From the NCBI GenBank assembly GCA_029287555.1, contig JARFQX010000903.1, positions 1 through 6,486 on the forward strand: 6,486 nt of DNA, in the 5' to 3' direction. The notes under the pieces are model-generated. The model was not told the origin of the DNA. It made no database searches and saw nothing but the letters and a program-made list of their open reading frames with translations. A program made the position numbers and the translations under genes. This document shows positions 1-6,009 of the stretch, one piece after another; the first letter of the stretch is position 1, and each line of letters starts with the position of its first letter. Origin of the DNA: Rubripirellula sp. Lineage in GTDB: Bacteria; Planctomycetota; Planctomycetia; Pirellulales; Pirellulaceae.

Positions 1-63
1 CTAGTGACGCCGCGGCGTTCCAACTCGGCCATGCCGATTGGATGAAGAGGAGAGAACGCCGGT

Positions 64-84
64 CCGGGGCCGACCGGCCCCCGG
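64..84. repeat. Strong GC-rich stem-loop upstream of the TPR gene
   Basis: GGGGCC at 66-71 and GGCCCC at 76-81 are perfect arms around a GACC loop. CC at 64-65 can extend the stem with GG at 83-84 if C82 bulges. An alternative register pairs GCCGGTC (58-64) with GACCGGC (72-78). No T-run follows, so it is not a textbook intrinsic terminator on the + strand. It could be the 3' structure of a gene ending just left of the window or part of the TPR gene's leader; I cannot tell which. Confidence 0.45.
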
Positions 85-196
85 CTGTTGCCAAGCCGAT
101 GCTCTTGCACGCGCCCTAAGATGCAATCAGGGAATGGATCGTTCCTTCCCTTTCTCAACTGGTCTCACTGATTATTTTTTTCCCGAGGTCTCTTCG

Positions 197-532
197 ATGA
201 GTGACTTGCACGCCCGATACAACGAAATCGAGAAACTGATCGATGAGGAGAAGTTTGAAGAGGCAATCTCCGGACTAAACGGGATCCTGGAAGAAGATGA
301 TTCCTTCGTGCTCGCCCATTTGGCGCTCTCCCGTGTCTATACGAAGACGGGGCAGCACGAGCAGGCGATTCAGCACGGCATCAAGGCGTGTCAGTTGGAA
401 CCCAACGACTCCTTCAACTTCACGGCGTTGAGTGTCACCTACCAGCGAGCTTGGGCCGGGACTCAAGACCAGCAATACATCGCTAAGGCCGAAGAGGCGA
501 TGGCCCATGCGCAGGCCCTGGCCAGCCAATAG
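197..532 (+). CDS. Small tetratricopeptide-repeat (TPR) protein
   Basis: This encodes a 111-residue acidic protein without signal peptide or membrane segment, so probably cytoplasmic. Residues 36-69 form a good TPR: an A-x3-LS-VYTKTG helix A, then EQAI--GIKACQLEPND as helix B. Residues 5-35 (YNEIEKLIDEEKFEEAISGLNGIL) are a preceding half-conserved repeat. Residues 70-106 are a degenerate third helix pair. Proteins of this kind are protein-protein adaptors; the partner is unknown. The ATG at 197 is chosen because GAGG (185-188) sits 8 bases upstream and the TPR fold begins at once. The same frame is open upstream to a TTG at 38, but that extension is Cys/Pro/Arg-rich, has no homology-like pattern and lacks a ribosome-binding site. 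The next gene is 415 bases away, so this looks monocistronic. Confidence 0.85.
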   Translation: MSDLHARYNEIEKLIDEEKFEEAISGLNGILEEDDSFVLAHLALSRVYTKTGQHEQAIQHGIKACQLEPNDSFNFTALSVTYQRAWAGTQDQQYIAKAEEAMAHAQALASQ

Positions 533-569
533 CTAGCGGCCACTAGGAGAGGGCGTCCGGGAATTCGAA

Positions 570-673
570 GTAGGCCGACCAAGCGGAGCGTCGATCCGGC
601 TTCGAACAGCAATTTGACGCCGACCAAGAATCGTTGCCGGATCGGCGTCGCTGCGCTCCTTGATTCGGCCTAC
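570..673. repeat. 104-base imperfect inverted repeat with competing internal stems
   Basis: Three blocks pair in order. GTAGGCCGA (570-578) pairs with TCGGCCTAC (665-673). GGAGCG (585-590) pairs with CGCTCC (654-659). CGATCCGGC (592-600) pairs with GCCGGATCG (636-644). A 35-base loop is left at 601-635. Two smaller perfect stems overlap this structure and cannot form with all of it: TTCGAAG (564-570) with CTTCGAA (600-606), and GACGCCGA (616-623) with TCGGCGTC (642-649). It begins 38 bases after the TPR stop codon. No T-run follows, so it may be a structured 3' region, a decayed palindromic element or a Rho-type 3' end protector. Confidence 0.55.
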
Positions 674-833
674 GCGTTTAGATGCCAGGGTTTTCTTATC
701 GCCGAGCGCCGTGGGATGAGGCCCGGGCTACTTTGCGGATCGGGGCCTCTGCGTCGACCCATTCCCGCCGCGGGTCCCCCTCGGAGCCGCTTTTCGCCAC
801 ACCCAGCCTGGTCGAAGACAGAATTTTACACCT

Positions 834-864
834 CTGTTACATGACGGACCCCGATCAGTGACAG
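834..864. promoter_or_regulatory. Inverted repeat and weak promoter-like boxes upstream of the desaturase
   Basis: CTGTTAC (834-840) and GTGACAG (858-864) are inverted copies differing at one position (a G-T pair in RNA). The right arm contains GTGACA (858-863), one base from a sigma-70 -35 box. The possible -10 partners, GATACA (882-887) or TACACT (884-889), are poor in sequence or spacing. The location 84-114 bases before the desaturase ATG fits an operator or promoter, but the evidence is only the symmetry. Confidence 0.25.
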
Positions 865-901
865 ACGAGGGAGGGAGTTTCGATACACTTCTGGCGTTGT
901 T

Positions 902-922
902 TGTCGGCAGGGGATGCTGACA
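902..922. promoter_or_regulatory. Compact dyad/hairpin in the desaturase leader
   Basis: TGTCGGCA (902-909) and TGCTGACA (915-922) form an 8-bp stem with one G-T pair and a GGGGA loop. It ends 25 bases before the desaturase start codon, in the presumed 5' untranslated region. It could be a transcription-factor operator or an RNA hairpin affecting ribosome access; nothing in the window names a regulator. Confidence 0.35.
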
Positions 923-947
923 CGATCCTTCGCTTCCAGGAAAACCC

Positions 948-1931
948 ATGTCAACTGTTGCCCCTCCCAAATCCCGCCCCGAACGGCCCTCTGTTTCTGT
1001 CGATGTTCGAGCCTCGAAAGCACCGAAGCGGCAGAAGGGCTACGGCCCCAATACTCAAGAACGTCGCCGCCGAAGCAACCTCTCTTACTGGGCGATCGGC
1101 TGGCTTGCCATGGCCCACTTGGTGGTGCTCGCAGCGCCCTTCTACTTCACATGGACCGGTTTGATCGTCGCTTTGGTGCTCCATTGGATTACCGGCAGCC
1201 TGGGCATTTGCCTCGGATATCACCGGCTTCTGACGCACACCGGGATGAAAACGTACAACTGGGTTCGCTACACCTTTGCGACGATTGGGACGTTGGCCGG
1301 CGAAGGCACGCCGTTGGACCGGGTTGCCGACCACCGCAAGCATCATGCCTGTAGCGACCAAGAAGGTGATCCTCACTCGCCCAATGATGGCGGTTGGTGG
1401 AGTCACGTGTTTTGGCTTGCCTATCACACGCATGGTGGCGACCGAAAAGCCTACCTGCAGCGTTGGGTCCCCGACCTGTACAAAGAAGCTGGGATGCGCC
1501 GACTTGATTACTTGTTCCTGCCGGCCCACATCGTGATGAGTCTGCTTCTGTTCGCCGTGGGTTATTCCTTTGGCGGGCTTTACCTCGGTACTTCGTTGGT
1601 GGTTTGGGGGATGTTTGTCCGCCTGGTGACCGTGCTCCACGCGACTTGGATGGTGAACAGCCTGTCCCACATGTGGGGCTACAAGAACTACGAAACGACC
1701 GACGACAGCCGCAACAACTGGTTCGTTGCCATCGTTGCCTATGGTGAAGGCTGGCACAACAATCATCACGCTTATCCGCGCATGGCAAAGCATGGCCACA
1801 AGTGGTGGGAGTTTGACATCACATGGCAGGCGATTCGATTGCTGAGGGCGACCGGACTGGTATGGGACGTCGTCGATTACCGTACGGCAGCGGAAAAGAA
1901 GACGCTCGAAGAGTCGGCCGAGGCAGCCTAG
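948..1931 (+). CDS. Membrane fatty-acid desaturase, delta-9 (DesC/stearoyl-CoA) type
   Basis: This 327-residue integral membrane di-iron enzyme inserts a cis double bond into acyl chains bound to lipid or CoA, using O2 and electrons from a ferredoxin or cytochrome b5. All metal-ligand motifs are present: HRLLTH (92-97), HRKHH (129-133), HNNHH (270-274), plus NSLSH (237-241), matching the extra Asn/His ligands of the stearoyl-CoA desaturase family. The context LGYHRLLTH and DPHSP (141-145) is also typical. Hydrophobic segments lie near 46-66, 70-90, 188-210 and 212-232. Residues 1-45 are a basic, probably disordered, cytoplasmic tail. The ATG at 948 follows AGGA (938-941) at a good distance. 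No electron donor is fused or adjacent. Whether the substrate is acyl-CoA or acyl-lipid cannot be told. The TAG stop is shared with the terminal repeat of the element that follows. Confidence 0.95.
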   Translation: MSTVAPPKSRPERPSVSVDVRASKAPKRQKGYGPNTQERRRRSNLSYWAIGWLAMAHLVVLAAPFYFTWTGLIVALVLHWITGSLGICLGYHRLLTHTGMKTYNWVRYTFATIGTLAGEGTPLDRVADHRKHHACSDQEGDPHSPNDGGWWSHVFWLAYHTHGGDRKAYLQRWVPDLYKEAGMRRLDYLFLPAHIVMSLLLFAVGYSFGGLYLGTSLVVWGMFVRLVTVLHATWMVNSLSHMWGYKNYETTDDSRNNWFVAIVAYGEGWHNNHHAYPRMAKHGHKWWEFDITWQAIRLLRATGLVWDVVDYRTAAEKKTLEESAEAA

Positions 1932-1966
1932 TGCTTTGTCAGAATTTAGAAATGGGGTTGAACCGG

Positions 1967-2051
1967 GGCCGGGAAAAGGGGTCAGACACCAAAAGCCGGA
2001 ACGGCCCTTCGGGTGCTTCGCACTTTGGGTGTCTGACCCCTTTTCCCGGCC
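1967..2051. repeat. Long hairpin with 24-bp perfect arms, REP-like
   Basis: Bases 1967-1990 are the exact reverse complement of 2028-2051. After one A/G mismatch, AAAG (1992-1995) continues the stem with CTTT (2023-2026). The loop holds a smaller CCC-TTC-GGG hairpin. The arm core GGAAAAGGGGTCAGAC resembles, from memory, abundant GGGGTCAG-type extragenic palindromes that accompany REP-associated transposases (RAYT/Y1 family); no such transposase is in the window. As RNA it would be a very stable 3'-UTR stem downstream of the desaturase. Confidence 0.8.
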
Positions 2052-2070
2052 CTGACCCCTTTTCCCGGCC
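2033..2070. repeat. Tandem 19-base repeat, two perfect copies
   Basis: CTGACCCCTTTTCCCGGCC occurs at 2033-2051 and again, with no spacer, at 2052-2070. Its exact reverse complement is at 1967-1985. The left arm therefore can pair with either right-hand copy, giving two alternative hairpins. The extra copy is the main asymmetry inside the terminal-repeat element and suggests slippage or a second palindromic unit. Confidence 0.85.
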
Positions 2071-2132
2071 ACCCAAAATCCAAGGTTTGACAAAGCACTA
2101 GCGGCTTGATCGCTTGCAATTGGTTTTCGAAC

Positions 2133-2163
2133 AACGGCTCCGGTGCTCTCCGGAGCCGTTTTT
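2133..2163 (+). terminator. Intrinsic terminator of the desaturase gene
   Basis: AACGGCTCCGG (2133-2143) and CCGGAGCCGTT (2150-2160) form an 11-bp perfect stem with a TGCTCT loop, ending in a five-T run (2159-2163). It lies 202 bases after the desaturase stop codon, but only about 31 bases after it once the inserted element is discounted, which is a normal spacing. Confidence 0.88.
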
Positions 2164-2443
2164 GATTCGCGATCTGAGTAACGAGCGGTCCGAGTGGCGT
2201 TGCTGACCGTGTCTGGCCCCCTTCTCTCGGACGCTGATTCGGATAACTCGGGCGACACCGGCTGGGAGCCCTCGCCACCAAAAACTTGTTTCGTCACGAT
2301 GGATCGCTGTTGACACGGGGTCAAAGAACCAGCTATTTCCGGACAAACCAATCTCTAGCCGCCCGAATTCGACACCATCGGTCCGTGATTGCACCAGGGA
2401 AGCGTGCCGGACGTGCGAGCGGAGATCAGGAAAACGAAGGCTG
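2164..2443. other. Non-coding leader region upstream of the secretin operon
   Basis: After the desaturase terminator there are 280 bases with no supported gene. One + frame is open from 2207, but it has no start codon before 2444 and its translation is rich in Ser/Arg/Thr without pattern. The only signal I can name is the TTGACA-containing dyad at 2310-2324. Confidence 0.5.
2310..2339 (+). promoter_or_regulatory. Candidate promoter/operator for the secretin gene
   Basis: TTGACA (2310-2315) is a perfect sigma-70 -35 hexamer. At 18-base spacing the -10 position reads TATTTC (2334-2339), which matches only the first three bases. TTGAC (2310-2314) and GTCAA (2320-2324) form an inverted repeat around ACGGG, so a dimeric regulator bound here would cover the -35 box. 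It lies about 120 bases before the small upstream frame and about 220 bases before the secretin start. Support is moderate for the box and weak for the promoter as a whole. Confidence 0.35.
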
Positions 2444-2560
2444 ATGCATCGGCCAAACGCGGAAGAATTGTGGAGATCGCTCTTGGAGGAAGAGGGCGGA
2501 TTCGCGATGTTTTCCACGTTCTACAAGAAGTCTCACCGCGAAGAAGGAGAGTCGCGTTGA
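2444..2560 (+). CDS. Possible 38-residue upstream peptide coupled to the secretin start
   Basis: This ATG-started frame encodes a charged, amphipathic peptide (MHRPNAEELWRSLLEEEG at the N-terminus, a basic FYKKSHRE stretch at 27-33) with no signal peptide. I do not recognise it. Its TGA (2558-2560) overlaps the secretin's TTG (2557-2559) as TTGA, the arrangement used for translational coupling, and the secretin's ribosome-binding site lies in its last codons. Codon choice is more gene-like here than in the overlapping in-frame extension of the secretin, which contains runs of AGA/AGG/CGA. The start is uncertain. GAAGG (2436-2440) is very close to the ATG at 2444; a shorter 17-residue version from ATG 2507 has a GGAGGAAGAGGG tract (2485-2496) at a better distance. 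It could be a leader peptide or chance. Confidence 0.4.
   Translation: MHRPNAEELWRSLLEEEGGFAMFSTFYKKSHREEGESR
2544..2559 (+). promoter_or_regulatory. Ribosome-binding site that fixes the TTG start of the secretin
   Basis: AAGGAGA (2544-2550) is a near-perfect anti-16S match, 6 bases before TTG at 2557. The frame is open for 56 more codons upstream to another TTG at 2389, but that start has no such site. Only the 2557 start places a signal peptide at the N-terminus. Confidence 0.8.
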
Positions 2561-5500
2561 ATCGCCTCGTACCCGCACACGGTTGCCGTGTCGTCTGTGT
2601 TGGCCTGGCATTGATGCTGGCCGCCTCAGACGGATCAGCCCAGAGTCCCGGCTCAACGCAGCCGGAAACGCCCACTTACAGTCAGTTACAGGGAACGCCC
2701 GCAACGTCTGCCCCCGTGGTTGACTCTGCCTCGGGTGAACGCATCCTCGCCGAAGTGCGCGGAGCGATCGCGAAGCAGGATTACCACACGGCGGTCCGGT
2801 CGTTTCGCGCTGCAGCTGGGTTCTCCAACAGCTCACCGCAGTATGCGGCGGAGGTCGAAAAGCTTCGCAGCCAGTTGCAGGGAATCGGCATTGATGCCGC
2901 CCTGTTGTCGATGCCAGCCAAGCCATCGGGCGGGCCGGTGCAGCGATTTCCGGACGTCAGCGATGCTCAACCGATCACAGCCGCGCAGCTTGCAACTCCG
3001 CAACAGCGAAAGGCGGAGGCTCTTCGGCTGGTCGCCATCGGTCGCGCGGCGCTGGATCGCGGCGATGTCGTGACGGCGTTGCAGACGGCGCGAAAGGCCG
3101 AATCGCTGCGAGTCCCCGAACGGGACTTCGCGCCCGGTGAACCGCGTGTCTGGCAACTCCTGCTAGACGCTGAATCGGCAGCCCGGCGCAGCGGAATCGC
3201 GTTAACCTCGGGTACCTCCGCTGGCCCTAGTGTCCCCGGTGGCGTGCAACCGGCCGTTGCCACCGCTGCGGATAACGACGTCGGTCCGGTCGCCCAGATG
3301 CTGTTTACGGCCGACGCCGACGCCGCGTCGAACCAGAATCCGGTTCAGCAGGTCCAGGCGATCACGCCGCTGCCTCCCACCGAAGCAAACTACGCCGACC
3401 GCATGTATCGCGAGGGACTTGAAGCCCTCGGCAATGGCGACCCGGCCATGGCCCGAGAGAAGTTCAAGGAGGCCTGGGCCAACCAAGAGGATCTCGATCC
3501 AGCGATTCGCAACCAGCTCAAAGACAAGTTGACTTTGTTGCAGCCGAAGCGTTTACCGGCCAGCCCGAGCCCGTCGGACAAGGAGTTGACGCCAATCGAA
3601 AAGGCGGAACTCGAAGCGCAGGAGAAGACGCGTCGTCTGTTCCGTGAGGTGACTGCTGAACTGGCCAAAGCCGAAGAATCCAAGACGGCCGCGCCGCTGG
3701 ATGTGCTGGACGAGTTGGAGCGTTTGCGTCGACGCGTCGATTCCGCCGAGGTTGATGAACAGTCCAAACGATCAATCGCGATCATGGTCAACCGGACCAT
3801 CACCGAACAGAAGAAGTACATCGAAGCAAACCGTGCCAAGATTGATCTCGATCTCCAGAACGAAGCGGTGCGAGCCGAGATGGCCACCGAACAGGCCCGC
3901 CAATCCCGGATCGATGAAGAAGTCTCAGCCCTGGTCAGTACTTTCAACAGCCTGATCGAGGAGCGTCGCTTCCAAGAAGCCGAGGTGATTGCCAAGCAGG
4001 TCCAGGAACTCAAGCCAGACGATCCGATTGCTGTGAGCATGTTCCACACCAGCCGGATGGGAACGCGATTGTTGATGGATGAAGAGGTTCGTGATGCGAA
4101 GGAACTCGGTTTCATCGATACGATGATCGATGTGGATCGTTCGGCGATCGCCATCAATCCTGATACGCCGATGACCCTGCCCGACGCGCAGGACTGGGAA
4201 GCTCTCTCGCGACGACGCTTGCGATCGCTGAACGAAGGCGATTCGAGGTTGAGCGCCGCGGAGCAGGTGATCCGCGAAAAACTGATGAGCGAAGTGAACG
4301 TCAAGTACGAGAATCGAGCGCTGAGCGAAGTGCTCAACGAACTCTCGGCCGTCACGGGCGTTCCGGTCGTCATCGACGAACGGGCACTCGAGGCCGTGCG
4401 GGTCACCCCCGAGCAACCGGTGTCACTCAATTTGCCCAACAGCATCAAGCTTAAGAGTGCATTGAACTTGATTCTGAACAAGATGGAATTGACTTACGTG
4501 ATCGAGAACGACGTGCTCTCGATTACCAGCATGGAAGCGAAACGGAGCAAGGTCTATCCGCGAACCTATCGCGTGACCGACCTGGTTACTCCGATTCCGA
4601 ACTTCACCAGCAGCTACGAAGATGGATTGGCAGGCGCCCTCCGCGCGGCGTACCAGATGTCCAATCCGCAGGCAGACGTTCAAGTCGTGCCCGTCTCGAT
4701 GACCGACCTGGGTAACGGCATGGCGAAGAACTCGTTGCCACCCACGATGAATCCAAATGTGCTGGGACAGTATCATTCGATGGGTGCTCAAGGCGGGTTT
4801 GGTCTGAACAATCCTCCCATGGGCGGTAGCGGCGGCGGATCGTTCGCGGACTTCCAATCGCTAATCGACTTGATTCAAACCACCGTGGTTCCTGATACCT
4901 GGGAAGCACTCGGCGGGCCGAGCACGATGGCTCCTTACCCCCAGAACTTGAGTCTCGTGATCAGTACGACCAGTGATGTTCATGACCAGATCTCCGACCT
5001 GTTGGAATCGCTGCGTCGACTGCAGAACCTCCAAATTACGATTGAAGTCCGCTTCATTACGCTCGCCGACAACTTTGCCGAGCAGATCGGTGTCGACTTC
5101 CAGATGAAGTTTGATGACAACGTCTACGGCCTTCCCTACGACGATGAAGGCCCGAGTGTGGTCGTCGGTTGGGACGGGATCAACAGCTTACCAACGCCCG
5201 ACTTGGACATCACGTTGAACAACGGCAGTTTCGGACTCGCACCGCCCTTTGGGTCGGCCGGTCTGGGTACGCCGTCGACGATCGGATTCGCGATCCTCAG
5301 TGATATCGAGGCGTTCTTCTTCCTGCAGGCGGCTCAGTCGGATAACCGCAGCAACGTCATGCAGGCTCCGAAGGTCACGCTCTTTGACGGGCAGTTCGCG
5401 ACGATCAGCGACCAGACGCAGCGTCCCTTCGTGATCAGCATCACGCCTGTCGTCGGCGACTTCGCCGTCGCCCAGCAGCCCGTGATTGTTGTGCTCAACG

Positions 5501-6009
5501 AAGGTACGCAGTTGAACGTCCAGGGTATCGTCAGCGATGACAAACGCTTTGTCCGTTTGACGCTCGTGCCATTCTTCAGTCAGATCGGCCAGGTCGATAC
5601 CTTCACCTATGAAGGCCGGCGTGCAACTCGCTCCAGTAGCCGCGATGAGGATGATACCAATGGAGATGGGGTCGTCGATGAAGACGACGCGGTCGATTCC
5701 GAAGAGACGGAGGAGTTCGTTGAAGGTACGACCGTGCAGTTGCCGACTTTCGCCTTTACCTCGGTCAGCACGACTGTGAGTGTCCCCGACGGCGGAACGA
5801 TTCTGCTGGGCGGTATCAAGCGACTCGCCGAAGGACGCGTCGAACGCGGTATCCCGGTGCTCAGCAAGATCCCGTACGTCAGCCGCCTGTTCCGAAACGT
5901 CTCGGCCGGCCGTGACGCCAGTAGCCTGATGTTGATGGTGACGCCTCGCATCATCATTCAAGAAGAGGAAGAAGAAGCACAGACCGGGTTCAATCCGAAC
6001 CGCAGCTGA
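2557..6009 (+). CDS. Large secretin-domain protein (type II/III secretion GspD-like) with TPR/coiled-coil N-terminal half
   Basis: This encodes 1150 residues, well above the roughly 650-700 of a classical GspD. A signal peptide (basic 1-11, hydrophobic 12-23, likely cut after A28 in DGSA-QS) sends it to the periplasm. Helical-repeat segments lie near 58-115, 150-212 and 276-330; a charged coiled coil spans about 345-455; a TPR-like pair (SLIEERRFQEAEVIAKQVQ) is at 465-484. An STN/N0-type domain follows (575-660), then an N1-like region (664-825) interrupted by a Gly-rich linker (742-762). The secretin barrel (828-1134) carries the family signature VPDGGTILLGG (1076-1086), then GIPVLSKIPYVSRLFRN (1098-1114) and a LMLMVTPRI end. 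The family forms multimeric outer-membrane pores. No GspC/E/F/G or pilus gene is adjacent, so its system is unknown. An EF-hand loop is inserted at 1033-1044, and an acidic EEEEE tail at 1136-1140. TTG start, possibly coupled to the upstream peptide. Confidence 0.9.
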   Translation: MNRLVPAHGCRVVCVGLALMLAASDGSAQSPGSTQPETPTYSQLQGTPATSAPVVDSASGERILAEVRGAIAKQDYHTAVRSFRAAAGFSNSSPQYAAEVEKLRSQLQGIGIDAALLSMPAKPSGGPVQRFPDVSDAQPITAAQLATPQQRKAEALRLVAIGRAALDRGDVVTALQTARKAESLRVPERDFAPGEPRVWQLLLDAESAARRSGIALTSGTSAGPSVPGGVQPAVATAADNDVGPVAQMLFTADADAASNQNPVQQVQAITPLPPTEANYADRMYREGLEALGNGDPAMAREKFKEAWANQEDLDPAIRNQLKDKLTLLQPKRLPASPSPSDKELTPIEKAELEAQEKTRRLFREVTAELAKAEESKTAAPLDVLDELERLRRRVDSAEVDEQSKRSIAIMVNRTITEQKKYIEANRAKIDLDLQNEAVRAEMATEQARQSRIDEEVSALVSTFNSLIEERRFQEAEVIAKQVQELKPDDPIAVSMFHTSRMGTRLLMDEEVRDAKELGFIDTMIDVDRSAIAINPDTPMTLPDAQDWEALSRRRLRSLNEGDSRLSAAEQVIREKLMSEVNVKYENRALSEVLNELSAVTGVPVVIDERALEAVRVTPEQPVSLNLPNSIKLKSALNLILNKMELTYVIENDVLSITSMEAKRSKVYPRTYRVTDLVTPIPNFTSSYEDGLAGALRAAYQMSNPQADVQVVPVSMTDLGNGMAKNSLPPTMNPNVLGQYHSMGAQGGFGLNNPPMGGSGGGSFADFQSLIDLIQTTVVPDTWEALGGPSTMAPYPQNLSLVISTTSDVHDQISDLLESLRRLQNLQITIEVRFITLADNFAEQIGVDFQMKFDDNVYGLPYDDEGPSVVVGWDGINSLPTPDLDITLNNGSFGLAPPFGSAGLGTPSTIGFAILSDIEAFFFLQAAQSDNRSNVMQAPKVTLFDGQFATISDQTQRPFVISITPVVGDFAVAQQPVIVVLNEGTQLNVQGIVSDDKRFVRLTLVPFFSQIGQVDTFTYEGRRATRSSSRDEDDTNGDGVVDEDDAVDSEETEEFVEGTTVQLPTFAFTSVSTTVSVPDGGTILLGGIKRLAEGRVERGIPVLSKIPYVSRLFRNVSAGRDASSLMLMVTPRIIIQEEEEEAQTGFNPNRS
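5653..5688 (+). other. EF-hand/dockerin-type calcium loop inside the secretin barrel
   Basis: Residues 1033-1044 read DTNGDGVVDEDD. This fits the 12-residue loop D-x-N-x-D-G-x-V-D-x-x-D, with ligand positions 1, 3, 5, 9 and 12 all Asp/Asn, Gly at 6 and a hydrophobic residue at 8. It sits in a wider acidic, low-complexity insert (about 1026-1056) between a barrel strand ending near 1010 and the final strands from 1059. Only one loop is present, whereas EF-hands and dockerins usually pair. It may bind Ca2+ in the assembled ring or be a flexible surface loop. Confidence 0.65.

Larger units (their letters stand above)
533..947. other. 415-base intergenic region between TPR and desaturase genes
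   Basis: No convincing gene lies here. A 76-codon frame at 614-844 runs through the inverted repeat, has no ribosome-binding site and is rich in Arg/Pro/Cys, as GC-rich noncoding sequence often is. Bases 564-673 hold the nested inverted repeats described separately. Bases 674-830 show nothing I can name apart from a short CCCGC-C-GCGGG palindrome around 764-774. Bases 832-930 hold two dyads that could serve regulation of the desaturase. Confidence 0.6.
1928..2101. mobile_element. 174-base MITE-like palindromic element on the desaturase stop codon
   Basis: CTAGTGCTTTGTCA (1928-1941) and TGACAAAGCACTAG (2088-2101) are perfect 14-base terminal inverted repeats. The ends can be read as a TA (or CTAG) target duplication flanking GTGCTTTGTCA termini. 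Inserting at TA with these termini resembles non-autonomous relatives of IS630/Tc1-type transposons, which is inference. It encodes no protein. The interior is a long hairpin plus a tandem repeat. The left end supplies the sequence containing the desaturase TAG. Joining the flanks across the element regenerates TAG, so the protein length is unchanged. The gene's terminator lies 32 bases beyond the right end, which supports insertion into a pre-existing stop-terminator interval. Confidence 0.7.

Noticed and set aside
1..119. Possible tail of an upstream gene (frame from base 3 ending TAA at 117-119, or frame from base 1 ending TGA at 43-45), or a minus-strand start at 32-30
   Set aside because: Both + frames have gene-like third-base GC but are too short to recognise. 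The minus-strand ATG has no ribosome-binding site. The three options conflict and the window edge prevents a decision.
38..196. N-terminal extension of the TPR protein from TTG at 38
   Set aside because: It has no ribosome-binding site and a Cys/Pro/Arg-rich composition unlike the rest, whereas ATG 197 has GAGG upstream and begins the fold.
614..844. 76-codon + strand open frame in the intergenic region
   Set aside because: It overlaps the inverted repeat, has no ribosome-binding site and shows an Arg/Pro/Cys-rich translation without any family pattern.
1928..2101. CRISPR-like array from the repeated 19-base unit
   Set aside because: Two copies are directly adjacent without spacers and a third is inverted; there are no cas genes. 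It is a palindromic element.
533..2105. Octamer CTAGCGGC after both the TPR gene (533-540) and the repeat element (2098-2105)
   Set aside because: Only eight bases match with no extension; it is probably chance, although CTAG is a scarce tetramer in bacterial DNA.
951..2351. 466-codon minus-strand open frame opposite the desaturase and the repeat element
   Set aside because: It is a shadow of the desaturase reading frame that also runs through the mobile element and a terminator; its translation has no recognisable motifs.
2389..2556. 56-residue N-terminal extension of the secretin from TTG at 2389
   Set aside because: It would bury the signal peptide, uses many AGA/AGG/CGA codons and lacks a ribosome-binding site.
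3390..4481. 363-codon minus-strand open frame opposite the secretin gene
   Set aside because: It is a Ser/Arg-rich antisense shadow of the coiled-coil region; the + strand protein is clearly the real product.
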